Shown: piece by piece, positions 10,700-23,175 of the stretch
Numbering within the stretch: position 1 is the stretch's first letter
Layout of the letters: every line of letters starts with the position of its first letter
NCBI GenBank assembly: GCA_038025085.1
Contig: CM076154.1
Location: 17,272,001-17,336,000, forward strand
Length of the DNA stretch: 64,000 nt
Direction of reading: 5' to 3'
DNA from: Tetragonia tetragonoides
Taxonomy: Eukaryota > Streptophyta > Magnoliopsida > Caryophyllales > Aizoaceae
Made by a program: the position numbers and the translations under genes
Notes under the pieces: model-generated
Database searches by the model: none
What the model was told of the DNA's origin: nothing
The model's input: the letters and a program-made list of their open reading frames with translations, nothing else

Positions 10700-12034
10700 C
10701 CTCAAGATTTCTTCACGTAAAACATGTATCAAAATATCCAAAATCAAGTAAGGATAGTCTCTAGGAGTGATCATCATGAAACTTATTTCAATCAACTAAT
10801 CCTACTAGAACAAAGTTCAATGCAAACATGATTTTGAAATAACTCACACAACTCTCAATTAGAAGTGAAAATATATCAATGATGCAAACCTTAAATCTTC
10901 TTAGACGAGTAGCATCAGTTGCCTTATTATAATCAATGAGACTCAAAATTACTTAGACAAGATTGTATGTTACTTTGATAAAGAATTGTTGCTCGTAACG
11001 TATCACAGAAAGAAAGGTTATGCGGAATAGGTAAAAGAATAATGCATGGAAAGATGGCATCTAGCCTAATTTAGAAACTAATATAATTCATTGACGTGCA
11101 TAGCATACAAGCTTCACATTTTTTACCGCGCAGCACTTCAGGTTCATGCTTTTTACTAAGGCTCCCCTATTTTTGCGAGGATGATCATTAAACTTCTTGT
11201 GAATCCACTTGTTTATTCATCATTAGCAGTTTTTCTTAAATTTCACTTGAGTTCATTCCACGTCAACCCAAAGATTTCCAGTCTCTTTTTCTTTCAATTC
11301 TTATAAGCAATGTTGTCTGCACTTGGAGAGCCAGAGAATTCAAAGGTAATCAGTTCCAGAGAAATTCCTGTATGCAGGAGTGACAGCTAATTCAGAATTA
11401 GATAGGAGCTGATTGTACTGTCTTATCCTTGTGGTGACTGGTGAGTAGAAGTGCATCATGCATTATTTGTGTGAAGTGTAAACTACAAATAAAGACACAG
11501 TTGATTCTTTTCTTGTTTTGGACAGAAAACCAGTAATATGGGTAAATTTTATAAACCCTGCTGAGATTGAAAGTGCGAAAACCCAATTCCATGTATGAAG
11601 CCTTGTTTTGCAGGTTTGTTCGTTACGCTCATCATGACAGGATTACGATATGATAGATGGCCGACAACTACAACAGTACCTAGTTGATTGCCGCACCCAA
11701 CAATATGCTGTTTGACAGCAAAACTTATAAGACCGCATAATCAATTTAAGTCAGATCAGTACCTGTTGGTTCTATTACAGTACATGTCACTACCTGTCTT
11801 CTTTGCACAAAGTTTGACTAGGCATCTAGAAGGTAATCTCATAAGCCATAACTGATTTTGCTAAAACCTCGGAATAGCCATCAGTTTGGCAAATGTTTAG
11901 TTTGTTGTTTCATTGACAAAGCAGAAAAGATCCAGAACAGATGCACCCCTTGGGACTGAACACTGGACCTTGTGGTAAAGTCCACATCCTTGTTAGGTAT
12001 TAACTGTTTTACTCGAGACAACTCGATCTTTCTT
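10700..12034. other. Noncoding AT-rich stretch left of the copia element
   Basis: No convincing gene or element. Several short open frames lack domains and conserved neighbours. The stretch ends at ACGCA (12,035-12,039), the target site used by the copia element. Confidence 0.5.
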
Positions 12035-12039
12035 ACGCA

Positions 12040-12441
12040 TGTTGAACGAGGTGAAACCAGCTCGAGCTCGTGAAGAAAAGGGGAAGAACAAGAGAGAGAG
12101 AATTCTTTAGTGAGAGAAAGTGTTTTGAGAAAAACAGGAAAAACTAATTCTCATTTTTTTTTGATTAATTATTTTACAAGTTGACTTGAGCTTATATACA
12201 ACACATTAAAGCTAGCTATGCTAACAGACTCTGTACAAGCTAACAGACTCTGTACACCGTACAAACTAACAGACTCTGTATACTGTTACAACTAACAGAC
12301 TCTGTACAAACTAACGGACTCTGTACACTGGTACAACTAACAGACTCTGTATATTGTACAAACTAACAGACTCTGTACATTGTTTGTATTAAGCTTCTAG
12401 CTAATAACATAATTACAACAAGATGTAGAGTAATTCCAACA
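12040..12441 (-). repeat. 3' LTR of copia element
   Basis: 402 bp, starts TGTTGAACGAGG and ends AATTCCAACA on the plus strand. It holds seven copies of a motif close to AACAGACTCTGTACA between about 12,220 and 12,382. It differs from the other LTR at three positions (all transitions) and by a CT dinucleotide present here and missing there. Confidence 0.95.
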
Positions 12442-12450
12442 CCCCCCCTC
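12442..12450 (-). promoter_or_regulatory. Polypurine tract overlapping the pol stop codon
   Basis: On the minus strand GAGGGGGGG lies immediately before the 3' LTR. The polyprotein's TGA (12449-12451) overlaps it, so there is no 3' untranslated gap between pol and the PPT. Confidence 0.9.
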
Positions 12451-15400
12451 AAGGTGGAGGGGATAACACTCCTAACTTGCTGAGTAAATAATTATGTTGG
12501 CGCCCTGGCAAACTCTTTGTGAACAAATCTGCCAGCTGCTCATCTATTCTCACATGATGCAAAGTGATTAATCCTGCTTGTAGTAGCTCCCGAACATAAT
12601 GGCAATCAAGCTCTATGTGTTTGGTGCGTTCGTGAAATACAGGGTTTTTAGCAATGTAAATTGCTGCTTGACTATCACATTTAACAGCAATGGGAACAAT
12701 ATCAGGAACTGTGAGCTCACTGAGTAATCTGGAAAGCCAAGCTAATTCCGAAGTAACTCTCCTCAAACTTCTATATTCAGCTTCTGCACTGGACAGAGAT
12801 ACAGTGGCCTGTTTCTTGGATTTCCAAGAAATTGGACTGCCACCAAGCATGATGAAATAGCCACTTACTGATCTTCTTGTGTGAGGACAAGCTGCCCAGT
12901 CTGAGTCACAGTATGCTTGTAATGCATAGTTAGACCCTGAGTTCATGAATAAGCCTTGACCAGGGTCCTTTGTGAGATACTTTAAGACATGAAGAGCTGC
13001 ATCCATGTGAGGTTGCCTTGGGCTGTGCATGAATTGGCTCAAATACTGAACAGCAAAGCCTAGATCAGGCCTTGTATGTGTAAGGAAATTGAGCTTGCCA
13101 ACAAGCTTTCTGAATTGGCCAGGATCATGTAGAGGGGTACCCTCATCAAGCTTCAGTTTAATGTTTGTTTCTAAAGGACAGATGGCTGTAGCTTCTGAAG
13201 AACAGCAAAACTCCTTGAGGAGTTCATGAACAAACTTCCTTTGAGTCAGGATAACCCCATTTTTGCTATGTAATATTTCTATTCCCAGAAAGTAGTTCAA
13301 AGATCCCAAGTCTTTGATCTTGAAAGTATTGTCTAGGAATGATTTTAAATCTTCAATTTCTGCCTTATTGTTTCCTGTGATGATAATATCATCAACATAA
13401 ACAGCAATGAACACTGTAGAGTTGATCATTTTCTTGTGAAATAAAGAATGGTCGTTTTGAGACATTTGATAGCCTCTGGACTTGAGAGAGTCAGATAGCT
13501 TCCCATACCATTGCCTTGAAGCCTATTTTAGACCATAGAGAGATTTTCTAAGCTTACAGACTTGGTTAGGCTTTGAGAGAGATAGGCCTGGTGGGGGTTT
13601 CATGTAAATTTCCTCATGCAAGTCTCCATGGAGAAATGCATTGTTAACATCAAGTTGATGCATACTCCAACCTCTCTTGATTGCAGTGGCAATAAGGGCT
13701 CTTACAGTGGTCATTTTGACCACTGGAGAAAAAGTTTCAGTGTAGTCAATTCCTTCAATTTGAGTGAAGCCTCTAACCACCAATCTAGCTTTGTATCTTT
13801 CAATAGATCCATCAGCCTTTAGCTTGATTTTATAGACCCACTTGCAACTAATAGGTTTCTTATTAGCAGGCAAGTCAGTGATTGTCCATGTTTCATTAGC
13901 CTCTAGGGCTTCAAACTCCTTAGACATTGCTTCCTGCCATGAAGGGTTAGTAACTGCATCTTCAAAACAATTAGGTTCATTTATTTGCAAAACATTGTTC
14001 AACAAATGCTGACTATTGGCTGATAAAGAGCTAAAGCAAACATGTTGTGGTAGGTCTATAGAGGATGTGATGGTATGAGGACATGAGGTAGATTCAGAGA
14101 GATGAGGTGATGTAGCATTGCTGCAAATACTAGTGCACACATAGTCCTGTAAATGCTTAGGAACTGTAATGGTCCTGCTGGATCTCCTGACTTCAGTGTG
14201 AGAGTGAGAGGGAAAATGTGTTTGAGCTTGAGGATCAGAATGGTGAAGTTGAGTTGAACCTTGATCTTGAGGATCAGGTGTGGATTGAGATGAATCTGTG
14301 GATTGATTTTGAGAGTTGGAAAGAATATTTGAGAGTGAAGGATCAGAATTGAAAGTATGAGGCATGGATTGAAAAGGAAATAGAGAATGTGAGGAATCTG
14401 TGGTGGTAGAGGAGGTTTTGTAGGGAAATATATCTTCATGGAAGATGACATCCCTGGAAACTTGAACTTTCTTTGTATCCATGTTATACAACTTGTAAGC
14501 TTTCTTTCCAAAGGGATATCCTAGGAAAATACATGTAGATGCCCTAGGTTTGAATTTATCTCGACCTCTTTTTAATGTGGAGGCATAGCAAAGGCATCCA
14601 AAATTTCTCATATGACTGTATGTAGGTTTGGAACCAGTGAGCAACTCATGAGGGGTTTTGTTCTTGAGAAGTTTGGAGGGAAATCTGTTTATCAAGTATG
14701 TGGCTGTAAGGACACAGTCACCCCAAAATCTCACAGGTAGATTGGACTGAAAAAGGAGGGCTCTAGCAGTTTCTAAGAGGTGCTTGTGTTTCCTCTCTAC
14801 TATTCCATTTTGCTGTGGTGTGTCAGTGCAACTTGTTTGATGTACAATGCCTTTAGAAAGAAAGAAATTGGTGGCTTCTTTGCTTAATCCTAATTCCAAG
14901 GCATTATCTGATCTTACAATCTGGATATTGGCTTGGTACTGAGTGGAAATCATTTCTGAAAAAGCTTGTATAATAGGTAGGGCATTGCTCTTGGCACTGA
15001 GAAAATGTGTCCAAGTAGTTCTAGTAAAATCATCAACTATGGTGATGAAATAATTGTAGCCATTATATGTAGAAGTGTGATAGGCTCCCCAAAGATCAAT
15101 ATGGATGAGTTGAAATGGTTGGGAGGTATGAATTTGGCTATGGGGAAAGGGATTTCTATGTTGTCTGGCTTTAGGGCATACATCACAACTAGAAACAACA
15201 TTGTCACCAGAATTATCATCAAATAAATCCATGGATTTTAACTTGTACAGGGGAAGGTGACCAAGCCTAGTGTGCCACAAACAGGCATTGTTTCTGTGTG
15301 CATTATTACATTGAGTATCACCAATAGCATCATGAACAAGGGAATGGGAGTTGTCATTATCCATGACATTACAACAATCAGGAATTGAAGAATTGTTGAC

Positions 15401-17047
15401 AAGAAAATGAACTTTGTCAACATTATTATCTAATTTTGAAGCAGGAGTTCCAGCAGCAACATCAGGACTATGTGAGACAACAGGTATTTTCATTTTCAAC
15501 AAGAATAATCCAGCATGTGCATGACCAAAATCTATGAGGTTGTGATTATCACCAAGAGCCTGAGGCCTCTTCAGTGAAGGGCCCTGTAGGAACAATAGAA
15601 AGCATTGCATCTCAGTAAATATAGCATAGCAATGTGATTGTTTACATAATCTGCCAATGGAAAGTAGATTATATCTAAATTGAGGAACATAAAAGACATT
15701 GTTCAACAATATCTTGTCTGTAATCTGGACTGTACCAATCCGATCAACAGCAACATTTTGGCCATTTGGAAGGGAAATAAGGTGAGGTGAGTTAAGAGAT
15801 ATGATGTTGGTAAAAAAAGAAAGATCATGGCACATGTGGTCTGAGGCTCCAGTGTCTAAAATCCAGGTATAATCAGCAGATGCAGAACAACAAATAGAGC
15901 AAATACATGAACCTGAAAAGTTGTGAGAGATACCAGAAACCTTACCAGCACAATTTACAAAGGAGTTGATGTGATGAGGAGAAAGACCAGGGTCATAAGT
16001 GCTTTTGGCACCATTTGCACCTCCAACTTGAGTCTTGTTTAGCAGTGCCAGAAGGTTGTTGCAGTCTGCTTGTGATAGTCCAGGAATAACAGAAGCAGTC
16101 TTGACTGAGCTACTGTCAACAGAACAGTTGTGTTCTACATGACACTGCTCATCTCCAGAATCTCCTTGAGCTTTGGTTGCATAAGATTTAGTTCTTGTGA
16201 ACTTGAAATCTTTGGGAAAGCCTACAATTCTGTAGCATTTACTTGCACTGTGACCTGCCTTTTTGCAGTGAGTGCAAATAACAGATTTTCTGTTGTCAAA
16301 TCTGCCTTTGTAGTTGCCTTGTGATGGATTTTGTTGCTGTTTGGTATGCTGATTAGCATACATTGCTGCTGACTCAGAAATGAATTGAGTGGATGAGTGA
16401 TTTCCTCTTTGATTCTCATCTTGAATCAAGAGAGCATAAGCTTGACTAATGCTAGGTAGAGGTTTCATCATGAGTATATTCCCTCTAATATTATCATAAG
16501 CTGGATTTAATCCCATTAAAAACTGAACAAGTCTTTGATCTTGTTCATGCTTGGCAATAGCCTGAACTGCTCCACAAGTGCAGGTTGGTAGACAGCTTAA
16601 CACATTGAGCTCATCCCAATTTCGTTTTATTTTAGTAAAATATGATGCAATATCACTAGCACCTTGGTTAATCTCATTGATATTTTTCTGCAAATGATAT
16701 AATTTTGCACCACTAGCTTGTCCATACTTGTCCTCTAGCTCAGTCCAAATTTGATGAGCAGAGTTGCAATACAATACGCTTTCTGCTATGTCAGTGGACA
16801 GCACATTCAAGATCCATGAAGTAACCATGTCATTGCATCTCTGCCAGACATTAAACGAAGCATCAGTGTTCGCAGGCTGAGCAACAGCACCATTGACCAT
16901 GCCTAGTTTGTTCTTTGCGGATAAACCTATAGACATAGATTTCTTCCAAGAGCCAAAGCTTGAACCATCAAAAGGTTTTGCAACCAGCATCATTCCAGGG
17001 TGGTCTGATGGATGTAGGTATAGTGGATTTGAGTCTATTTGAGACAT
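12449..17047 (-). pseudogene. copia gag-pol polyprotein with one internal stop
   Basis: A 1,533-codon frame, split into 1,174 and about 358 codons by one TAG (13523-13525). From the N-terminus: gag; a CX2CX4HX4C knuckle ([14 protein letters not shown], about residues 256-269); protease with DTGASDH (near residue 395); the HHCC pre-integrase region (WHTRLGHL ... CDVCPKA); an integrase core with HIDLWG, SDNALE and QQNGIVERK supplying the D,D,E residues; reverse transcriptase with KARLVVRGF and [10 protein letters not shown] before the stop and YVDDIIITG after it; and RNase H with SDWAACPHTRRS and SSAEAEYR. The stop replaces the Gln of the usual SLYGLKQASRQW motif, consistent with CAG to TAG. 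The frame is otherwise continuous. The start at 17047 is the first ATG of the frame. Confidence 0.95.
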
Positions 17048-17569
17048 CCTTGATCAATCGAACAGTGAAATCAAGAAGAACACGAACAGCGAAATCAAGA
17101 AGCACGAACACTGAAAATCAAGAACAGTAAACCAATGGAACAGTGAAATCGAATCTGTTACAGAGACGATGATTTCAGGTGAGATTTTGCGGAAAAAGAA
17201 ACAATTGATGATTGTGATGATTAGCTCTACAATTCTATGAGTGAAGAATTGTGATGATTAAAATCAAGAACACGAAAAATCAGAAAAATCAAGAATGAAA
17301 AATTTTGCAATTCTGTGATTGAAGAATCGCGATTATCAAGAAAATCAGGCTCTCTGAATCAATTGATGAGCAAGAACAATTGATGAAGGCAAATCAATTG
17401 TTCGAAATAGAAGTGAAAAATTTATGTGAACACCTTTTGAGATAAACACTCGAAAGGTGAATTATGAGCGAGATTGTTTGAGGAATCAAATCAAACAATC
17501 GAAAAATCAAATGATCTTGATGAAGTATGATTCAGAGAACATGAATTCGAGTAGTTCGAGCTGATCGGT
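17048..17569 (-). other. copia 5' leader with short repeats
   Basis: 522 bp between the PBS and the gag ATG. It is A-rich, with many short copies of GAAATCAAGAA/AAGAACACGAA-type words on the plus strand. No gene. Confidence 0.6.
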
Positions 17570-17581
17570 GCTCTGATACCA
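17570..17581 (-). promoter_or_regulatory. Primer binding site (tRNA-iMet)
   Basis: Read on the minus strand, TGGTATCAGAGC directly abuts the 5' LTR. This is the standard plant copia primer site complementary to the 3' end of initiator tRNA-Met. Confidence 0.95.
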
Positions 17582-17981
17582 TGTTGAACGAGGTGAAACC
17601 AGCTCGAACTCGTGAAGAAAAGGGGAAGAACAAGAGAGAGAGAATTCTTTAGTGAGAGAAAGTGTTTTGAGAAAAACAGGAAAAACTAATTCTCATTTTT
17701 TTTTGATTAATTATTTTACAAGTTGACTTGAGCTTATATACAACACATTAAAGCTAGCTATGCTAACAGACTCTGTACAAGCTAACAGACTCTGTACACC
17801 GTACAAACTAACAGACTCTGTATACCGTTACAACTAACAGACTGTACAAACTAACGGACTCTGTACACTGGTACAACTAACAGACTCTGTATACTGTACA
17901 AACTAACAGACTCTGTACATTGTTTGTATTAAGCTTCTAGCTAATAACATAATTACAACAAGATGTAGAGTAATTCCAACA
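17582..17981 (-). repeat. 5' LTR of copia element
   Basis: 400 bp, same ends as the left LTR. As the 5' LTR of a minus-strand element it should carry the promoter. The repeated CTAACAGACTCTGTACA block (about 17,760-17,922) is the obvious candidate for an enhancer-like array, but no function can be proven from sequence. Confidence 0.95.
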
Positions 17982-17986
17982 ACGCA

Positions 17987-20099
17987 CACCTTCTATCCGA
18001 ATTCAGTTGTCACTCTTTACTATTTCGGCATGTCTGGAAAAAGGTGTTGTTTTCCAAAAGGAGTGTTATATTTCTCAGGAAGGTGAGAAGCATGACAACA
18101 ATCAATACGATGCAGTCGACCTAAGGCCTACATGCAGCAAAAACATTATGAGCTAGACTACTTCAACCAATAGGATAAATTTGAATCAACGAATAAAGTT
18201 ACTGCTGGTGAAGGTAACTGATACTATCTTAGCTAGAAACAAGAACAGGCATCCTGAAATCATAAAAATGCAGCAAAGACCGCTACTCTTTCCTATGGCA
18301 GCTTGAATACTTGACCATTCTTTGTCTAATTAATGAGCAAAGTCCATTGCATCAGCAACTTATTAATCAGTAGCTTTGAATGTTTAGATTCTTGAGCATA
18401 GATATATAGATGGAGATACCAATTTATTTGTGTTTCTCCTGTTCATTCACTTGAGATATATCAGTTTAAGTCATGAAACTAGCACACATAATCTGGTCTA
18501 GTTTGATGAAACAAGAATCTTTTTATAAGGAATTTTGTAAATCATTGTCAGTGTATCATAATGATATTATATAACACTTTTTTAGTGTTAGCATAATGAG
18601 ATAGGAATGATGACAATTTTGACAATTTTTTATCAGATTCTGACACCTACCCTCTTTTATCAGAATCTGACAATTCTGGTGCAGGTTTCAGGTGTCTTAT
18701 TTATGCTTGATCTCAATCACTGGGAAAAAGCTGCAGTCAGTGAAGTACTGTTTTGGGCCCTTAGATAAAAGTTATAGACATAAGCTCTGGTTTACATGCA
18801 TTTATAGCTACTGGGAAAGTGGGGATCTTTCGCGCATTCCTGCAGCTAATTGCCTTTTTTCTTGTCTAACAAATTAGCAAAATATTTCCATGTAGGTTAG
18901 CTTAAACTAGGATATTTAATTATAATAGTATTCAAACGAAAAATATGTTCAAATTAATACACCATCTCTTAATAAATTACCCGAGTTTGAGCTAAATGAG
19001 ACCGAGTTTGAGCTTATAACTTCATTTCCTCGTCGTCAAGACACTCCTGCTTCAGTTGCTCCCTGCTGTCTGCTGAGTGCTGAAGACGAGAGATTATACC
19101 TGCTCGACACTGGTTTTTTCTTTTTTTTGTAGAAATAAAACTTAGATTAAGGTAAAATAAAAGTGTTTGAGACAGAAGTCATCTCAACACTTAAACATTG
19201 GTTTGCCTCCTCTTCTAGGAAAATATTACAATCAGGGGGACGGTCATACAAAATATTACACCGGATTATAAGTAGAATTCTTCTCCCTAGCAGCCTTTGC
19301 AAGGTAATTATAAGTAGAATTCTTCTCCCTAGTCATCTCAACAGTAGCTTTGTTTTGCCTCTATTCATCCTCCTAGGCTCGAATACAATCTGGACATTTA
19401 TGGTTCCAAGGAGCATTTCCCTGCATAAATCTCTAATTATCAAAAAAAATATATAACTCTATAAGAATCCGCCAATACAATTTGCTGATCAAATCGGCTA
19501 ATACAATCCGGTATTAGCTATCCACTATTTATCAAACAAGGCCTTTTTGTGAATAGGCTGGTAAACCGAGCTCATAAGCCTATTACATTAGGGGAGGAGT
19601 TGGCCTAAAGGCCTACAACATTAAATACCACCCTCAATCATGAAATTGAAGAAAATGAGTGTGTCGTGCCTTGAACCCCGAACCATGAGGTTACATTACC
19701 TGTTACTCAAACAACAAGTGTTCTACCAACTTATCTTCTAATTGTAATAACTAGCTAGGTAGGTCACTACAACAGAATGCATGAGGTTTTCCTTCTTTAT
19801 TGACCACCAACATAGTATCCAAATTGAAACAATAGTACAAGCTGTATAGTGAGCCTTGACTGACAGCTAACAATCACAGTCACAAGTCCTTCCCAAGCCC
19901 CATGAATAACTTGATAAACACCAAAGAGCTGTAATCTGATAGTATGATGCAGGTTACCTACCCAAAGAAAAAAAAAAATCCTTCACAAGTCATTCGGAAA
20001 CCTCGAAAGCTACGAAGTTGATGCATTAGCAATATAAAAGTCATCTTTATCTTGTAAATTGACCGATATTCTGACATTACTACCGACAGTTAAAACAAT
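17987..20099. other. Noncoding, right flank of the copia element
   Basis: AT-rich with no recognisable coding region. Near 19,045-19,100 it shares GCTCCCTGCTGTCTGCTG with 7,258-7,276. Around 19,262-19,340 the motif AAGTAGAATTCTTCTCCCTAG occurs twice. Otherwise I see nothing to annotate. Confidence 0.5.
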
Positions 20100-21050
20100 T
20101 ATGTATGTAGCTAGAATCGAGATATCTGTACATACAGCAGGAGAGTATTCGTTGGTTAATTATGCAAATTATTCAAGCATATTGCAGATGATTAAACACC
20201 AAGGATCAACAAGTTAATTAACAAGTGAAGTAATCTTTGCATTTTCTCCAAGGATGTCCTGAAGCAAATTCAGGTTTAAAACAGTTACTTACAGTGATCA
20301 TGAAAGATCAAATACATCAAAATTTTGGAAAAAGCTGGAAAATGCCCTGCAGCTCGAAACTAGCTGTATCATACACATATTCACTGTTACAAATAAACAA
20401 TAGATAACCATAGATATGATCATATATACATCTTCATCTTGAAAATTCTAATTGTATTACTATTGGGACATTTGCAATAACGTATCACATATATACTGAG
20501 ATTATAATTTGGAGCTGATTCCCATTACATTGGTCAAAGATGTCGATATTTTGTCCATATTTTTAAAAAATTGTTGTGATCATTGACAAGATGATCAAAG
20601 GGGTTGATCTATTTCTTCATATGTCGATTGCCCTTTGATCGAAGATGTTGATATTTGTCCATATTGCTCTGTTCATTGCCCTTTGAACAAACGTATGTTT
20701 CGACCTTTGCCCTTCCTCTTTGTTGTCTTCTTTTTGTTGGATTCCAGCTAACAACCAAGGGAGCTGATTTTACATTTTATGGCTTTCGATTGCTCTTAAA
20801 ATCAACTCTGATTTTAGCACAATTACCGTCATCAAGAATCAATCACCAAAGTGGACCAAAACCACCCTATCTAAAAGTCTGACAACACCTGAAAATTAAA
20901 ATCAGTAGATAACCTTGCAAGTCTTGAGCACTTTGTTGATCACTTCCTTAATTTCACTCATAAGTTCATAAATAAATGGCAAATGAGGTTTATCATCATT
21001 TTCCATGTGAAATAAGGCTTCTATCAAGGGAACACTTACTTTGAGAATAC
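20100..21050. repeat. Dispersed direct duplication, right copy
   Basis: Counterpart of 8,370-9,420 in the same orientation. It includes the hAT-type fragment (20,908-21,046 matches 9,275-9,415), where similarity ends. See the left copy for landmarks. Confidence 0.8.
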
Positions 21051-21394
21051 TTACTTTGATTAATAAATTAATTATTTGATGAGTCTAATACTCTTTAACT
21101 TTTCAATTGGACTAAGGTCAGTTTACTTTGAATGAAGCCATTTTCTCAATATGTCGGTATGTGGGTTTGTGAAACGATCAACTATGATTCAGAGGTTACT
21201 GATGTACGCACAATATTTGTTAGACGTAACTCAATCATTCATAAAAGTTATTTTTTCTGTGAATATAATATGAAAGTGGATTGAATGAATAGTAAAGACG
21301 TTTAAACTAACTTTTCGTTTTAATGGTACCCATCTACTGAAATATATATGTGAAATAAGTTGCAAATATTTACGACTAGTATGATATGTGGTTG

Positions 21395-21395
<1 letters not shown>

Positions 21396-21468
<73 letters not shown>
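21396..21468. repeat. (ATA)n microsatellite
   Basis: About 24 consecutive ATA/AAT trinucleotides. It produces a meaningless poly-isoleucine open frame on the minus strand. Confidence 0.95.
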
Positions 21469-21469
21469 T

Positions 21470-22637
21470 AATTTCGTGGAACCATCATAACATATAATCT
21501 GTGTTTGGTTGTGAAACTCGTAAATGTTATACGTAACACTAACTAAAATATGGTTTAGTCGTTAGGCTCGTAAATATCGCATATTTTCTTAAACTCTTAT
21601 ACACTATGTATTTTATCTCTCTCAACCCGGAAGTCTTACTACATGTGCTCCCAATTCAACATCTCTTGGTCTCAAACATTACAAGACCCGGAAGTCTTAC
21701 CCCCAATCCCTACTATAGTTGATTATGAGAGTGATAAAGGTGAATACCACCTCACACATGCCTCACCAAAGTTGGTATGGAAAAGGGTTAAACAGATAGT
21801 GGGGTGAGATAAATTTCATTAGTTTACACGATTTCACTTCCCTTTAAATATGTTTTACATTCATTTTTCAAGTAATATTAAATTAACTTTTATTTTTGAG
21901 GAAAATGATATATTTGTGCGAACTAAATAATCATTTGGTTCTGACCATGGAGTTATTCAAAAGGCTTCCTATTTATGGTTAGATAAAATGTTAAATTTCT
22001 TGTGGATATTATTTTAGTCAATACCAAAGTGAGATGTAGTTCTTTCTAAATTTATAAGTTCAAAAAATAATTATCTTAAATTTGTCATAGTAAATTTTCT
22101 ACAATAATTATGATTAATTTGGTTACACCTAATGTAAAAGTAGCTAGTTCCACGTAATTCGAACTTAAGAGTTATTTAGTTCAAACCAAATGCCTATTTT
22201 GTTAGCCAAACAACTACTTATTTGGGGTATGATATAACTTAAGTTTAATTATGACGACAATTGTTTTCAGCAATTGTATACAAGTATACAACAATTGAAG
22301 AATATACTTGAAAAAAAAAATGTGAATACCTACAACTAGTATAATGAAAAGAAGTGGTGTAACTAACCAACTTTAACATTTCGTACAATGAAAAAAAGTT
22401 GTTATAGATACAATAATGATCATACACACTAGCCTTATTTAGATGTCAAAATCTTGTTTAGCAACCTTATGAGTGTTTAACACTATTCAATCTTTCAACA
22501 ATCGAAGTATTCAAACAAATGTTGTATGTTTAGTTATTACCTTGTTTGACCAATTATAAGGTGGCTACTACATTTTTATAGCAATCATACAAGTTCAAAA
22601 CACATTGAAATGTACGAAAATGTTCTTGTCCATATAT
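21470..22637. other. Noncoding AT-rich stretch
   Basis: Very AT-rich, with short words related to TTTAGTTATTACCTTGTTTG and similar found elsewhere in 21-24 kb. No gene or terminal repeat recognised. Confidence 0.4.
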
Positions 22638-23175
22638 AAGTATTAGGGATCATTTGACCCATTACTTTAGTAATGACAAACTCTCAGTTTAGTTGTGATT
22701 AACCTTGTTCTTAACAATGGGATTCATCTGTGAAAATTAATATTCAAATAAATTACAAACATTTATAACTCGTATGATATATAGTTGTAACTAAATAAAG
22801 TTATGTTAACTTTTTACATACATTATATTAGTTGATACCAAAGTATAGTTTTATTCGGCCCTAGAGATATTTAAATGGTTAAATTGAGTGTATAAGTATT
22901 AGGGATCATTTGACCCATTACTAAGTATAGTTTTATTCGGCCCTAGAGATATTTAAATGGTTAAATTGAGTGTATAAGTATTAGGGATCATTTGACCCAT
23001 TACTTTAGTAATGACAAACTCTAAGTTTAGTTGTGATTAACCTTGTTCTTAACAATGGTATTCATCTGTGAAAATTAATATTCAAATAAATTATAAACAG
23101 TTACAACTAGTATCATACATGGTTGTAACTAAATAACGTTATGTTAACTTTTTACATACATTATGTTAGTTAGTT
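22638..23175. repeat. Tandem duplication (about 338 bp) with an inner 82-bp perfect duplication
   Basis: The word TATTAGGGATCATTTGACCC starts at 22,641, 22,897 and 22,979. The 82 bp at 22,841-22,922 are repeated without mismatch at 22,923-23,004. The flanking ACTTTAGTAATGACAAACTC to TTTTTACATACATTAT segment also occurs twice, about 338 bp apart. The perfect inner copy must be younger than the outer, diverged one. Confidence 0.85.

Larger units (their letters stand above)
12040..17981 (-). mobile_element. Ty1/copia LTR retrotransposon, nearly intact, minus strand
   Basis: A 5.94-kb element with all structural landmarks: LTRs beginning TG and ending CA at 12,040-12,441 and 17,582-17,981; a 5-bp target duplication ACGCA at 12,035-12,039 and 17,982-17,986; a PBS against the right LTR; a PPT against the left LTR; and one long gag-pol frame in copia order (gag, protease, integrase, reverse transcriptase, RNase H). 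The 5' LTR is the right-hand one. The LTRs differ by three transitions and a 2-bp indel, so insertion was recent. One in-frame TAG at 13523-13525 is the only coding break I find. There is no envelope-like frame. Confidence 0.97.

Noticed and set aside
14056..14511. 151-codon minus-strand frame inside the copia element
   Set aside because: Lies out of frame within the linker between integrase and reverse transcriptase of the long polyprotein; a shadow frame.
21231..21539. Minus-strand frame with a long isoleucine run
   Set aside because: It is the translation of the (ATA)n microsatellite.
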